NCBI GenBank assembly: GCA_020161775.1
Contig: JAIUOW010000004.1
Coordinates: 62,001-126,000 of the forward strand
Length of the DNA: 64,000 nucleotides
Source: Pseudomonadota bacterium
GTDB lineage: Bacteria > Pseudomonadota > Gammaproteobacteria > Burkholderiales > Burkholderiaceae_C
Reading direction: 5' to 3'
Shown here: in pieces, positions 38,610-49,911 of the stretch
Layout: each line of letters begins with the position of its first letter
How positions within the stretch are numbered: the stretch's first letter is position 1
Notes under the pieces: generated by a model
The model's input: only the letters and a program-made list of their open reading frames with translations
Databases searched by the model: none
Told to the model about the DNA's origin: nothing
Translations under genes and position numbers: made by a program

Positions 38610-38801
38610 ATGCAAACGCTCAGACTGATTGAAGCCCACCCATCCACCGCCGCCACGCCCGCGCGCACCGGGCACACGCCGCCGCCGCTTCGCCTGCCCA
38701 AATTTTTGCAGCAACAGCTGGCCAAGCCGCTGCACACGGCCGACGACGTGGACGCCCTGGTCGAACAGATCAAGGCCGCCGACGCCCGCGGGCTGCTGTA
38801 G
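38610..38801 (+). CDS. Small hypothetical protein (63 aa)
   Basis: The ATG follows an AAAGG site. The first ~25 residues are Thr/Pro-rich; the remainder (LPKFLQQQLAKPLHTADDVDALVEQIKAADARGLL) is predicted helical. No known motif. Codon choice looks coding, but length and lack of homology recognition keep confidence moderate. Confidence 0.5.
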   Translation: MQTLRLIEAHPSTAATPARTGHTPPPLRLPKFLQQQLAKPLHTADDVDALVEQIKAADARGLL

Positions 38802-38872
38802 CGCGACACGCCAGCGGGGCGGCAATGCCGCTACAGTGCAAGGCTGTGTGGTGAACGACTGAAAGGGTCGGT

Positions 38873-39355
38873 ATGAAGCATTACAGCCTTGCCTTGCTGG
38901 CGGTGTTGCTGTCTGCCTGCGGCAATGCCGGCAGCGAACAGGTGGGCGCCGTGGACACCGTGTTCCAGTGGCTGGGGCCGGACCACAAGATCGTGGTGGA
39001 AGCTTATGACGACCCCAAGGTCGCCGGTGTCACCTGCTATGTGTCGCGCGCCAAGACGGGCGGCATCAAGGGCGGGCTGGGGCTGGCCGAGGACAAGTCA
39101 GAAGCCTCCATCGCCTGCCGCCAGACCGGCCCCATCACCTTTCCCACCGGCAAGACGCTGGACCGGCAGGAAGACATGTTCAGCGAGCGCATCTCGCTGG
39201 TGTTCAAGCGGCTGCATGTGGTGCGCATGGTGGACACCAAGCGCAACACGCTGGTGTACCTGACCTATTCAGACCGGGTCATCGAAGGCTCGCCGCAAAA
39301 CAGCGTCACGGCGGTGCCGTTGCCCGCGGGCACCACCGTGCCCCTCAAACAGTAA
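38873..39355 (+). CDS. creA: CreA family protein, probable lipoprotein
   Basis: 160 aa. The signal peptide ends in a lipobox-like LLSAC with Cys16, so the protein is probably lipid-anchored, whereas E. coli CreA is described as periplasmic. The CreA core is [38 protein letters not shown]. Function unknown despite broad conservation. An AAAGGGTCGGT stretch precedes the ATG. Confidence 0.92.
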   Translation: MKHYSLALLAVLLSACGNAGSEQVGAVDTVFQWLGPDHKIVVEAYDDPKVAGVTCYVSRAKTGGIKGGLGLAEDKSEASIACRQTGPITFPTGKTLDRQEDMFSERISLVFKRLHVVRMVDTKRNTLVYLTYSDRVIEGSPQNSVTAVPLPAGTTVPLKQ

Positions 39356-39430
39356 ACCACGCGGCTGCTGACACATCCAGGTCCCGGCGCTGCGAATAAT
39401 CCCGCCTTACGCCTTGCCCCGACGACCTGC

Positions 39431-40948
39431 ATGACTCACCCTCCGCCGCCCAGGGCCACCCGCCGCGAATGGACCGGCCTGGCCGTGATCGCCCTGCCCT
39501 GCCTGCTGTACGCCATGGACCTCACGGTGCTGAACCTGGCCATTCCGGCCATCACCGCCGACCTCAAGCCCACGGCCGCGCAGATGCTGTGGATCGTGGA
39601 CATCTATGGCTTCCTGGTGGCGGGCTCGCTTATCACCATGGGCACGCTGGGCGACCGCATTGGCCGCCGGCGTCTGCTGATGACCGGCGCGGCGGCGTTT
39701 GGCGCGGCGTCGGTGCTGGCAGCGTTGTCTAGCAGCGCTGAAATGCTGATTGCCGCGCGCGCCCTGCTCGGCGTGGCCGGGGCCACGCTGGCGCCGTCCA
39801 CGCTGTCACTCATCCGCAACATGTTCCATGACCCGCATGAGCGCACGGTGGCCATCGGCGTCTGGATCGCCAGCTTCTCGGCTGGCGGCGCCGTCGGCCC
39901 GCTGCTGGGGGGTGCGGTGCTGGCCTTCTTTACGTGGCACGCCGTGTTCCTGCTCGCGGTGCCGGTCATGGCGCTGTTGCTGGTGCTGGCCCCATGGCTG
40001 CTGCCCGAGTACAAGGACCCGAACCCGGGCCGGCTGGACCTGGCAAGCGCCGCCGTGTCCATGGGTGCCGTGCTGTGCGTCATCTACGGCATGAAACATG
40101 TGGCCGAGCAGGGGCCGTCCTGGCTGGGGGCAGCGGCGCTGGCCGCGGGCGCAGCGCTGGGCGCGGTGTTCCTGCGCCGCCAGCGGCGCCTGGAAGCCCC
40201 GCTGGTGGACCTGGCGCTGTTTCGCAGGCCAGGCTTCAGCGCGGCGCTGGCCATCAACGTGCTGGGCTTCTTTGCGATGTTTGCCTCGTTCCTGTACATC
40301 GCGCAGTACCTGCAGCTGGTGCTGGGCATGGACCCGCTGACCGCCGGGCTGTGGACGCTGCCGTCGTCGATGGGGTTCATCGGCGGCTCGTTCATCGTGC
40401 CGCTGGTGGCCAGGCACCTGGGAACGCTGCGCGTGATGGTGGGCGGGCTGGTGCTTTCGGCCCTGGGCTTTGCGTTGCTGGGCTTTGTGGGCACCAGCGA
40501 CCTGGCCCTGCTGGTGCTGGGCTCGGTGGTGTTCTCGGTAGGCTTGACGCCGGTGGTGGCCCTCACGACCGACCTGGTGGTCAGCAGCGCGCCGCCCGAG
40601 CGCGCGGGCTCGGCCTCGTCGCTGTCGGAAACCAGCTCCGAGCTGGGCGGCGCTCTGGGCATAGCGGTGCTGGGCACCATTGCCGCGGCGGTGTACCGTG
40701 CGTCCATGGTCAATGCCATCCCGCCGGGCGCGTCCCAGGCGGTCAGCGATGCCGCGCGCGGCACGATTGGCGGCGCCATGGCCATGGCGGACCAGTTGCA
40801 GGGGTCGGCCGGCGCCACGCTGCTGGGCGCCGCCCGCAGCGCCTATGTGCAGGGGATGCAGGTCAGCACATCGCTCAGCGCGGCCATCATGCTGGGCACC
40901 GCGGCGCTGGCCATCGTTTTGTTACGCGGCCACGCGGGTAAACCCTGA
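39431..40948 (+). CDS. DHA2-family MFS multidrug exporter (QacA/SmvA-like)
   Basis: 505 aa, 14 predicted membrane helices. Motif GDRIGRRRLL lies after helix 2; the D1 motif LYAMDLTVLNLAIPAI in helix 1 and the antiporter motif C (SFSAGGAVGPLLGG) in helix 5 are characteristic. Proton-driven efflux of cationic or amphipathic compounds is expected. No adjacent regulator. A second DHA2 gene lies 870 bp downstream. Confidence 0.93.
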   Translation: MTHPPPPRATRREWTGLAVIALPCLLYAMDLTVLNLAIPAITADLKPTAAQMLWIVDIYGFLVAGSLITMGTLGDRIGRRRLLMTGAAAFGAASVLAALSSSAEMLIAARALLGVAGATLAPSTLSLIRNMFHDPHERTVAIGVWIASFSAGGAVGPLLGGAVLAFFTWHAVFLLAVPVMALLLVLAPWLLPEYKDPNPGRLDLASAAVSMGAVLCVIYGMKHVAEQGPSWLGAAALAAGAALGAVFLRRQRRLEAPLVDLALFRRPGFSAALAINVLGFFAMFASFLYIAQYLQLVLGMDPLTAGLWTLPSSMGFIGGSFIVPLVARHLGTLRVMVGGLVLSALGFALLGFVGTSDLALLVLGSVVFSVGLTPVVALTTDLVVSSAPPERAGSASSLSETSSELGGALGIAVLGTIAAAVYRASMVNAIPPGASQAVSDAARGTIGGAMAMADQLQGSAGATLLGAARSAYVQGMQVSTSLSAAIMLGTAALAIVLLRGHAGKP

Positions 40949-41023
40949 AAATATTTCTTCCACCGGCTGTCGATTCGCGCCAGCCTCATGCGTCGTTCAA
41001 GACACAACCCAAGGAGATTTCTG

Positions 41024-41383
41024 ATGGCGATGTATGTCGATGGTTTTCTGATGCCCATTCCCAAAAAGAATGTGGACGCCTACCGCAAGCTGGCCCGCAA
41101 GGCCGGCAAGGTCTGGATGGAGTACGGCGCGCTCAGCTACGTGGAGTGCATGGCCGATGACGTGAAGCCGGGCAAATGGACGTCGTTCCCGCAGGCGGTC
41201 AAGCTCAAGCCGGACGAGGTGGTGTGGTTTTCCTGGATCACCTACAAGTCGCGCAAGCACCGCGACAGCGTCAACAAGAAGGTGATGGCCGACCCGCGCA
41301 TCGCAGGCATGGACCCCAAGACCATGCCGTTTGACGCCAAACGCATGATCTGGGGCGGCTTTGCGTCCAAGGTCCAGTTCTGA
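41024..41383 (+). CDS. DUF1428 family protein
   Basis: 119 aa, ferredoxin-like dimeric alpha/beta barrel family. Starts MAMYVDGFLMPIPKKNVDAYRKLARKAG, the DUF1428 pattern. The ATG at 41024 has a strong AAGGAG site; the longer frame from 40988 lacks one. It lies 23 nt before the VOC gene, so the two are probably co-transcribed. Function unknown. Confidence 0.92.
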   Translation: MAMYVDGFLMPIPKKNVDAYRKLARKAGKVWMEYGALSYVECMADDVKPGKWTSFPQAVKLKPDEVVWFSWITYKSRKHRDSVNKKVMADPRIAGMDPKTMPFDAKRMIWGGFASKVQF

Positions 41384-41406
41384 ACCCAACCCCACAGGAG
41401 CACCCC

Positions 41407-41820
41407 TTGAGAGTCCAGCCCTACCTCAACTTCAATGGCCGCGCGGAAGAAGCCATGGCCTTTTACCAGCAGGCCGTGGATGCCCAGGGCACCTTCCTGA
41501 TGCGCTGCAAGGAAGCGCCCGAGGGCCCGCCGGTCGATGCCGACAAGGCGGACAAGATCCTGCACGCGGAGTTCACCGTGGGTGAATCCACCATCATGTG
41601 CAGCGACGGCTATTGCACCGGCGAGGCACCCGCTTTCCAGGGCATCACGCTGACCATCGTGGCTGACGATGATGCGCAGGCCCGCCGCCGGTTTGACGCG
41701 CTGGCCGACGGCGGCGCGGTGCAGATGCCGCTGACCAAGACCTTCTTCGCCTCCAGCTTCGGCATGCTGACCGACCGCTTTGGCGTGGGCTGGATGGTCA
41801 TCACCGCAGACCCGCAATGA
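41407..41820 (+). CDS. VOC family protein (PhnB/glyoxalase-like)
   Basis: 137 aa with the beta-alpha-beta-beta-beta repeats of the vicinal-oxygen-chelate fold, starting MRVQPYLNFNGRAEEAMAFYQQAV as in PhnB-like proteins. Translation is inferred from a TTG at 41407, preceded by AGGAG at good spacing; no ATG or GTG gives the conserved N-terminus. Activity not predictable. The stop overlaps the following MFS start as ATGA. Confidence 0.88.
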   Translation: MRVQPYLNFNGRAEEAMAFYQQAVDAQGTFLMRCKEAPEGPPVDADKADKILHAEFTVGESTIMCSDGYCTGEAPAFQGITLTIVADDDAQARRRFDALADGGAVQMPLTKTFFASSFGMLTDRFGVGWMVITADPQ

Positions 41821-43250
41821 CGCCGGGCGCGCCCGAGCGCCAGCGCTGGCTGGCCCTGATGGTGCTGTGCCTGGGCGTGCTGATGATCGTGCTGGACACG
41901 ACCATCGTGAACGTCGCCCTGCCCTCCATCCGCGAGGACCTGCGCTTTACCGAGACATCGCTTGTCTGGGTGGTCAATGCCTACATGCTGACCTTTGGTG
42001 GCTTCCTGCTGCTGGGCGGGCGCCTGGGCGACCTGTGGGGCCACCGGCGTGTGTTTCTGGGCGGCATCGTGCTGTTCACCATTGCTTCGCTGGCCTGCGG
42101 CGTGGCCGGCTCGCAGGCGGTGCTGATCGCCGCGCGCGCGGTGCAGGGCCTGGGCGGTGCGGTGGTGTCGGCCGTGGCGCTGTCGCTCATCATGAACCTG
42201 TTCACTGAACCCGGCGAACGCGCCAAAGCCATGGGCGTGTACGGCTTTGTGTGCGCGGGCGGCGGCAGCATTGGCGTGCTGCTGGGCGGGCTGCTGACCA
42301 GCGCCTTCAGCTGGCACTGGATCTTCCTGGTGAACCTGCCGATTGGCGTGGCGGTGTATGCACTGTGCCTGCGCCTGATCGCGCCGAGCCAGGGCATCAC
42401 GGGCCAGAAGCTGGACGTGGCCGGCGCCGTGACGGTCACGCTGTCGCTGATGCTGGCGGTGTATGGCGTGGTGGGCGGCAACGATGCCGGCTGGACGTCG
42501 GCCCGCACGCTGGGCCTGCTGGGTGCGGCCGCGGTGCTGATGGCCGCCTTCATCACCATCGAGGCACGGGTTGGCGCGCCGCTGATGCCGCTGTCGCTGT
42601 TTCGCCTGCGCAATGTGGCCACGGCCAACGTGGTGGGTGTGCTGTGGGCGGCGGCCATGTTTGCCTGGTTCTTCATCTCGGCGCTGTACCTGCAGCTGGT
42701 GCTGGGCTACAGCGCCATGCAAGTGGGGCTGGCGTTCCTGCCGGCCAACCTGATCATGGCGGCGTTCTCGCTGGGCCTGTCGGCCAGGATCGTCATGCGC
42801 TTTGGCATTCGCGGCCCGCTTTGCGCCGGGCTGCTGATGGCCGCGCTGGGGCTGGCGCTGTTTGCCCGGGCGCCGGTCAACGGCCAGTTTGTGCTGGACG
42901 TGCTGCCGGGCATGCTGCTGCTGGGCCTGGGCGCGGGCATTGCCTTCAACCCCCTGCTGCTGGCCGCCATGAGCGATGTCGCCCCGTCGGAGTCAGGCCT
43001 GGCGTCTGGCGTGGTCAACACCGCCTTCATGATGGGCGGCGCGCTGGGCCTGGCGGTGCTGGCCAGCGTAGCGGCGGCGCGCACCACGGCCCTGCTGGGC
43101 GCGGGCGCGGCGCAGGCTGCGGCCCTGAACGGCGGCTACCAGCTGGCGTTTGTGATCGGCGCGGTCTTCGCTGCGGTGGCCGGCGTGCTGGGTGGTGCCT
43201 TCATGCGCACCGGCGCGGTGACAGGCAACGCGCCGGCGCCAGCCCACTAA
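41817..43250 (+). CDS. DHA2-family MFS exporter
   Basis: 477 aa, about 14 membrane helices. It has VLDTTIVNVALPSI in helix 1, GRLGDLWGHRRVF after helix 2 and CAGGGSIGVLLGG in helix 5. Translationally coupled to the VOC protein by a 4-nt overlap. Paralogous to the exporter at 39431-40948 but clearly divergent. Converges on the toxin-antitoxin genes with a 4-nt gap. Confidence 0.93.
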   Translation: MTPGAPERQRWLALMVLCLGVLMIVLDTTIVNVALPSIREDLRFTETSLVWVVNAYMLTFGGFLLLGGRLGDLWGHRRVFLGGIVLFTIASLACGVAGSQAVLIAARAVQGLGGAVVSAVALSLIMNLFTEPGERAKAMGVYGFVCAGGGSIGVLLGGLLTSAFSWHWIFLVNLPIGVAVYALCLRLIAPSQGITGQKLDVAGAVTVTLSLMLAVYGVVGGNDAGWTSARTLGLLGAAAVLMAAFITIEARVGAPLMPLSLFRLRNVATANVVGVLWAAAMFAWFFISALYLQLVLGYSAMQVGLAFLPANLIMAAFSLGLSARIVMRFGIRGPLCAGLLMAALGLALFARAPVNGQFVLDVLPGMLLLGLGAGIAFNPLLLAAMSDVAPSESGLASGVVNTAFMMGGALGLAVLASVAAARTTALLGAGAAQAAALNGGYQLAFVIGAVFAAVAGVLGGAFMRTGAVTGNAPAPAH

Positions 43251-43254
43251 CGGC

Positions 43255-43706
43255 TCAAGCCGGCTTGCCCTGCCAGATGGCTGGCTGCTCGTGCACAGCC
43301 GGTGCGGCAAATGGATTCACCACCTCCAGCGCGCCAAAGCGCATGCCGTGTTGCAGGTCTTCGCTGTACAGGGTGGTGCAGCCGCCGTCCAGCGCGGCCT
43401 GCACGATCAGTGCGTCCCACAAGGACGTCTGGTAGCGCTGCTGCAGCGCAAACGCCTGGAACAGCAGGCTGGGGGTGGCGTTGATGACCTCGTGCTCTGC
43501 CCACAGCTCACACAGCGCCTGGGCTGCAGCAGCCGGCATGAACCGGCGGCGCACCATGGTGTTGTAGAACTCCTGCAGCACCTGGGTGCTGATGACAAAG
43601 GTACCCTGCAGGATGGCGGACTCGATCAGGTCCTTGGCGATGTGCTGGCGGCGGGTGTCTTGCGGGTCCTGCCGATAGACCAGGTGTTGGTATCAAAGAA
43701 GTGCAT
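43255..43706 (-). pseudogene. PIN-domain (VapC-type) toxin gene with a one-base frameshift
   Basis: Reading from ATG 43706 gives MHFFDTNT, then the frame is lost. From about 43683 another frame continues LVYRQDPQDTRRQHIAKDLIE through to the stop at 43255. One missing base near 43683-43685 (in a run that may have been AACACCC) restores a 150-residue PIN protein with all four acidic positions: FDTN, QEFYN, LWDALI and SEDLQ. PIN toxins are RNases acting on tRNA or rRNA. Recent inactivation or a sequencing error fit equally well. 12 nt downstream of its antitoxin. Confidence 0.85.
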
Positions 43707-43718
43707 CGGACCGGTGCG

Positions 43719-43991
43719 TCAGGCCGCCGCACCGGCACCACGCTGCGCAAACATCTGCTCGTACATGTCGTCGCGGCTCTTCCAGGGAGCGGGCAGCGGC
43801 GTCTCGCGCGGCATCGCGTCAATCTGTGCCTGCACAACGCGGTAGCGCTCCAGTCGCTGCATGCCGGAGGCGCGGGCGTAGGCCTCGATCGCCTTGCGGC
43901 AGATTTCATTGACGCTCGTCCCCTCCTGCACGGCCCGTATACGGGCGGCCTGAAGCACCTTGTCGTCAATGGAAAGTGTGAGATTGGTCAT
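43719..43991 (-). CDS. Ribbon-helix-helix antitoxin
   Basis: 90 aa. The N-terminal RHH DNA-binding domain MTNLTLSIDDKVLQAARIRA with EGTSVNEICRKAIEAYA is followed by a C-terminal tail (DDMYEQMFAQR) likely to wrap the toxin. The ATG at 43991 gives the standard start; an extension to 44009 would run into the operator. Upstream lies a 9-bp inverted repeat for autoregulation. Confidence 0.87.
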   Translation of the reverse strand: MTNLTLSIDDKVLQAARIRAVQEGTSVNEICRKAIEAYARASGMQRLERYRVVQAQIDAMPRETPLPAPWKSRDDMYEQMFAQRGAGAAA

Positions 43992-44004
43992 GGCGGTCTT
44001 TTTG

Positions 44005-44033
44005 CACATAACCAGTTTAACACGGGTTATGTG
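44005..44033. promoter_or_regulatory. Operator of the toxin-antitoxin pair
   Basis: CACATAACC (44005-44013) and GGTTATGTG (44025-44033) form a perfect 9-bp inverted repeat with an 11-bp spacer, starting 13 nt before the antitoxin start. The layout is typical of RHH antitoxin autoregulatory operators. Confidence 0.7.
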
Positions 44034-44050
44034 TATTTAGCGCCAAATGA

Positions 44051-44358
44051 CTATTGTCGCGGTTCCTTCACCTCGACGTCGGTCACATCCGCAATCTGAC
44101 GGCGCCTCACGGGCTCTGAAGGGCCGGGTTCGTTCGCCGGCTGGGCGGATGATGCGCCCCGGTACATGCGGTTGAACCCGCCGCGCGGGTCGACCCGCAT
44201 CACGAAGGGTGTCACGGGTTGGCCCGTCAGGCGCGCCCACACCGTGCGCAGGCCCCAGAACGCCAACAACACAAGAACCATGAGCGCAAGGCTCGCCGCG
44301 AAAACTAGCCCTGCGACCAGCAGAACCAGCCGCAGGATGACGCGAAAAACGGTATCCA

Positions 44359-44359
<1 letters not shown>
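44051..44359 (-). CDS. Conserved small membrane protein
   Basis: 102 aa. Residues about 8-38 are strongly hydrophobic, one long or two close membrane segments (LVLLVAGLVFAASLALMVLV); the C-terminal 60 residues are hydrophilic and charged. The start overlaps the clpB stop by one base (TGATG), so it is co-translated with ClpB. Function unknown. Confidence 0.75.
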
Positions 44360-46965
<2,606 letters not shown>

Positions 46966-46973
46966 GGCGGGCA

Positions 46974-47000
46974 GCTTGGGGTTATCCACAGGTTTTCAAG
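46974..47000 (-). promoter_or_regulatory. Candidate sigma-32 promoter of clpB
   Basis: On the minus strand CTTGAAA (47000-46994), a 12-nt spacer and CCCCAAGC (46981-46974) resemble the heat-shock consensus CTTGAAA-N11-16-CCCCATNT. The predicted transcription start would fall only a few bases before the clpB ATG. Confidence 0.5.
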
Positions 47001-47050
47001 GGTGACTTTGACATGGCGCCGCCGCGTGGGGGCTGACTAGAATCAAACGC

Positions 47051-47605
47051 ATGAAAGTTCACCAGCTGTCGGTCACCTACCTGCGCGAGCAGGACCGCCT
47101 GCTCGTGCGCATCAACACCAGCGACGCCGAGGAACTGCGCCTGTGGTTCACGCGCCGGCTCATGCTGGAGTTGTGGCCCATGATGCACAAGGTGCTCACG
47201 GACCAGCTGGTCAGCCTGGAATCCAGCGTCACCTCCGGCCTGGCCGCCGACGAGGACATGAAGCAGATGCTGGCGGACTTCCGCAAGCAGGAATTCCTGC
47301 AGGAAGCAGACTTTGACACCCCTTACAACGAGCAGCAGGCCAAACTGCCGCTGGGCGAGGAGCCTCTGCTGGTAACCGACCTGACCATCACCCACCTGGC
47401 GGGCAGCATGGTGGCGCTGGAGTTCCATGAGAAACCACCGGGCGGCGACAAGCCCCGCAGCTTCCGCCTGGAGCTGGACCCGCAGCTGATGCAGGGCTTT
47501 GTGCACCTGGTGGACCAGGCGCTGACGCAGGCCAGCTGGAGCCTGCCGCCACGCCAGCGCGACACGGCGCCAGAGCCGGCCGCCAAGCCGCGCTACCTCA
47601 ACTGA
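47051..47605 (+). CDS. Conserved hypothetical protein (184 aa)
   Basis: Soluble protein beginning MKVHQLSVTYLREQDRLLVRINTSDAEELRLWFTRRL. No signal peptide, membrane segment or known catalytic motif; the middle is predicted helical and the C-terminus is Pro/Arg-rich. It is divergent from clpB across 85 bp and ends 12 nt from the convergent monooxygenase gene. Function not recognised. Confidence 0.75.
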   Translation: MKVHQLSVTYLREQDRLLVRINTSDAEELRLWFTRRLMLELWPMMHKVLTDQLVSLESSVTSGLAADEDMKQMLADFRKQEFLQEADFDTPYNEQQAKLPLGEEPLLVTDLTITHLAGSMVALEFHEKPPGGDKPRSFRLELDPQLMQGFVHLVDQALTQASWSLPPRQRDTAPEPAAKPRYLN

Positions 47606-47617
47606 GCCGCGCGCGGC

Positions 47618-48868
47618 TCAAGCCTGGCGCACGGCGTCCAGCGAAAAGCCGGCAATCTGCTTGTAGTTATCCGAGATCTTGCGCAGTTCTTCCTGGCTGA
47701 TCAGGTCGTCGATATGCCGGAACGGCTTGCCGCCCGACAGCTCGTCCACCTTGATGTTGATGAAATCCGGCGGCACCGAACGGTTGGTCTGCACGATGCG
47801 CGCCGTCACCGGCAGGCGCTGCGCCTCATAGGCCTGCAACGCCGCGCGTGCGTCAGCGCCGTGGCTGACGCGGGCCAGCTCGTCAGCCAGCGTGCGCCCG
47901 TCGATCAGGGCCTGGGCCGAGCCATTGCTGCCGCGCGGGTACATCGGATGCGCCGCATCGCCCAGCAGCGTGACGCGGCCAAAGGTCCATTGCGCCACCG
48001 GGTCACGGTCCACCATGGGGTACTCCAGGATCTGGTCTGCGCCACGAATGAGCGCGGGCACGTCCAGCCAGTCAAAACGCCAACTGGCAAAGATGTCGAT
48101 GAAGTCGTCCACCCGGCCGCCCTGGTTCCAGTCGTTCATGCTGGCGTCGGGCCGCTGGATTTCGGCCACCCAGTTCACCAGCTGCAAGCCGCTGCCGTCC
48201 AGGTTGTCCACGATGGGGTAGATCACCATCTTGCCGGTGTCGATGGAGCCCACCCGCAGGTAAGACTTGCCCGACAGGATGGGCCTGTGCCGCGTGACGC
48301 CGCGCCAGGTGTTGATGCCCGCGAACGCCACCTGCTCGTGCGGATAAAACTGCCGGCGCACGGCGGAATTCACACCGTCGCAGGCCACGACCACGTCCGC
48401 CTGCACCGGCGGCAGCGGCGATGCGTCGGACTGCCGCGCGAAATGCACCGTGGCGCCAGCCTCGCCCTGCTCCACCCGCAGGCAACGGTGGTCGGTGTGC
48501 ACATGCTGCGGCCCCAGGCGGGCCAGCACCGCGTCGTACATCACCCGGTGCAGCTTGCCGCGGTGAATGCCCACCTCGGGCAGCGCATACCCCGCATGGC
48601 GCCCGCGCGGCTCGCGGTAGATGAACTGGCCCCAGCGGTTGAAGAACACGCTTTCCAGGTTCTCGATGCCCGCGGCCTCCAGCGCGGGCTGCAGGCCCAG
48701 CGCCGCCAGCTCGCGCATGGCATGGGGCAGCAGCGTGATGCCGACACCGATCTCGCGCACCTCGGGCACGCTCTCGTACACATCACACGGCAGACCGCGC
48801 TCGTGCAGTGCCAGCGCCAGGCCCAGGCCACCGATGCCGCCACCTACGATGGCAATTTTCATGGTCAT
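47618..48868 (-). CDS. FAD-dependent aromatic monooxygenase-like protein
   Basis: 416 aa class A flavoprotein monooxygenase fold. FAD-binding GGGIGGLGLALAL near the N-terminus, the DG motif VVACDGVNSAVRR in the middle, and GDAAHPMYPRGSNGSAQALIDG near residue 290, the second FAD motif. Similar proteins hydroxylate phenolic or heteroaromatic acids. The start overlaps the stop of the Bug-type binding protein (ATGA), and a MarR regulator is divergent, so uptake and hydroxylation of one aromatic acid is plausible. Substrate unknown. Confidence 0.87.
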   Translation of the reverse strand: MTMKIAIVGGGIGGLGLALALHERGLPCDVYESVPEVREIGVGITLLPHAMRELAALGLQPALEAAGIENLESVFFNRWGQFIYREPRGRHAGYALPEVGIHRGKLHRVMYDAVLARLGPQHVHTDHRCLRVEQGEAGATVHFARQSDASPLPPVQADVVVACDGVNSAVRRQFYPHEQVAFAGINTWRGVTRHRPILSGKSYLRVGSIDTGKMVIYPIVDNLDGSGLQLVNWVAEIQRPDASMNDWNQGGRVDDFIDIFASWRFDWLDVPALIRGADQILEYPMVDRDPVAQWTFGRVTLLGDAAHPMYPRGSNGSAQALIDGRTLADELARVSHGADARAALQAYEAQRLPVTARIVQTNRSVPPDFINIKVDELSGGKPFRHIDDLISQEELRKISDNYKQIAGFSLDAVRQA

Positions 48869-49851
48869 TCAGCGGTGATGTTCTGCGTCTTGATGAGCTG
48901 CGCCCACCGGCTGGCGTCCTGCTCCACCAGTTTGCGGAAATCCTCGGGCGTGCTGCTGGCCGGGTCCATGCCCTGGGTTTCAAATGCAGCGCGGACATCA
49001 GGCAGCGCGAGAATCTCCTTGAGTTCGCGGTTCAGCCGCGTCACCAGATCCGCGGGCGTGCCCGGCTGCGCAAAGATGCCGTACCACATGTCCACGTTCA
49101 CATTGCCGGCCCTGGCCTCCGCGAGCGTGGGCACCTGCGGCAGCAGCGCATGGCGTTTGTCGCTGCCCAGGCCCAGCGCCACCAGCCGGCCGCTGCGCAC
49201 ATGCGGCAGCGCCACATGGATGGGCAGGAACATCGCATCCACCTGCCCGCCCAGCAGATCGGTCAGCGCCGGGCCGGTACCACGGTACGGGATGTGCGTG
49301 ATGAACACTCCGGCCGTGGCCTTGAACAGCTCCATGGACAAGTGGTGCGGTGTGCCCACGCCAGGCGACGCGTAGTTGATGCGGCCCGGCCGTGCCTTGG
49401 CCGCGGCCACCAGCTCCCCCGCCGTGCGGTGGCCAGCGCCCGGGTGGGCTACCAGCAGCAGCTGGCCCCAGCTCGTCAGCGACACCGGCACCAGGTCCTT
49501 GACCGGGTCAAACGGCAGTTGGGGGTACAGGCTGCGGTTCATGACCAGCGTGTTGACGCTGACCAGCAGCGTCTGGCCGTTGGGTGCCGCCCGCACCACG
49601 GCCTCGGTGCCGATGTTGCCGGACGCTCCCGCCCGGTTGTCCACGACCACCGGGCGACCCAGCCGGTCGGCCAGCTTGGGGCCGACCGTGCGCGCAATCA
49701 GGTCGATGCCCGTGCCCGGCGTGAACGGGACGATCAGCCGCAGCGGTGCCTGGGAGGCGGGCTGGGCTGCGGCCCCCAGGCTGGTGGCCTGCAACATGGC
49801 CGGCACTGTGCAGCGCAGCAGGTGGACCATGTCCCGGAAGAAGGTTGGCAT
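48865..49851 (-). CDS. Bug/TctC-type periplasmic substrate-binding protein
   Basis: 328 aa with an N-terminal signal region (about 1-30) and the Bug core LRLIVPFTPGTGIDLIAR and VVDNRAGASGNIGTEAV. Unlike the binding protein at 14811, no TctA/TctB genes are adjacent, so it must use another membrane component or act in sensing. Coupled by ATGA overlap to the FAD monooxygenase and divergent from a MarR regulator. Confidence 0.93.
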   Translation of the reverse strand: MPTFFRDMVHLLRCTVPAMLQATSLGAAAQPASQAPLRLIVPFTPGTGIDLIARTVGPKLADRLGRPVVVDNRAGASGNIGTEAVVRAAPNGQTLLVSVNTLVMNRSLYPQLPFDPVKDLVPVSLTSWGQLLLVAHPGAGHRTAGELVAAAKARPGRINYASPGVGTPHHLSMELFKATAGVFITHIPYRGTGPALTDLLGGQVDAMFLPIHVALPHVRSGRLVALGLGSDKRHALLPQVPTLAEARAGNVNVDMWYGIFAQPGTPADLVTRLNRELKEILALPDVRAAFETQGMDPASSTPEDFRKLVEQDASRWAQLIKTQNITAE

Positions 49852-49866
49852 AGTCGCCTCCTTATG

Positions 49867-49878
49867 TTTGCATGCTAA
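49867..49878. promoter_or_regulatory. Palindrome between MarR and Bug genes
   Basis: TTTGCATGCTAA is palindromic at 10 of 12 positions around GCATGC, in the 60-bp divergent gap. This is a plausible MarR-type operator by position. Confidence 0.35.
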
Positions 49879-49911
49879 CTATTTTGCAGGCCCTGGCGCA
49901 AGGCACAATCC

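Noticed and set aside
39431-43250. Two DHA2 exporters considered as a tandem duplication or transposon-borne resistance island
   Set aside because: The two proteins are clearly divergent, and no transposase, terminal repeats or target duplications flank them.
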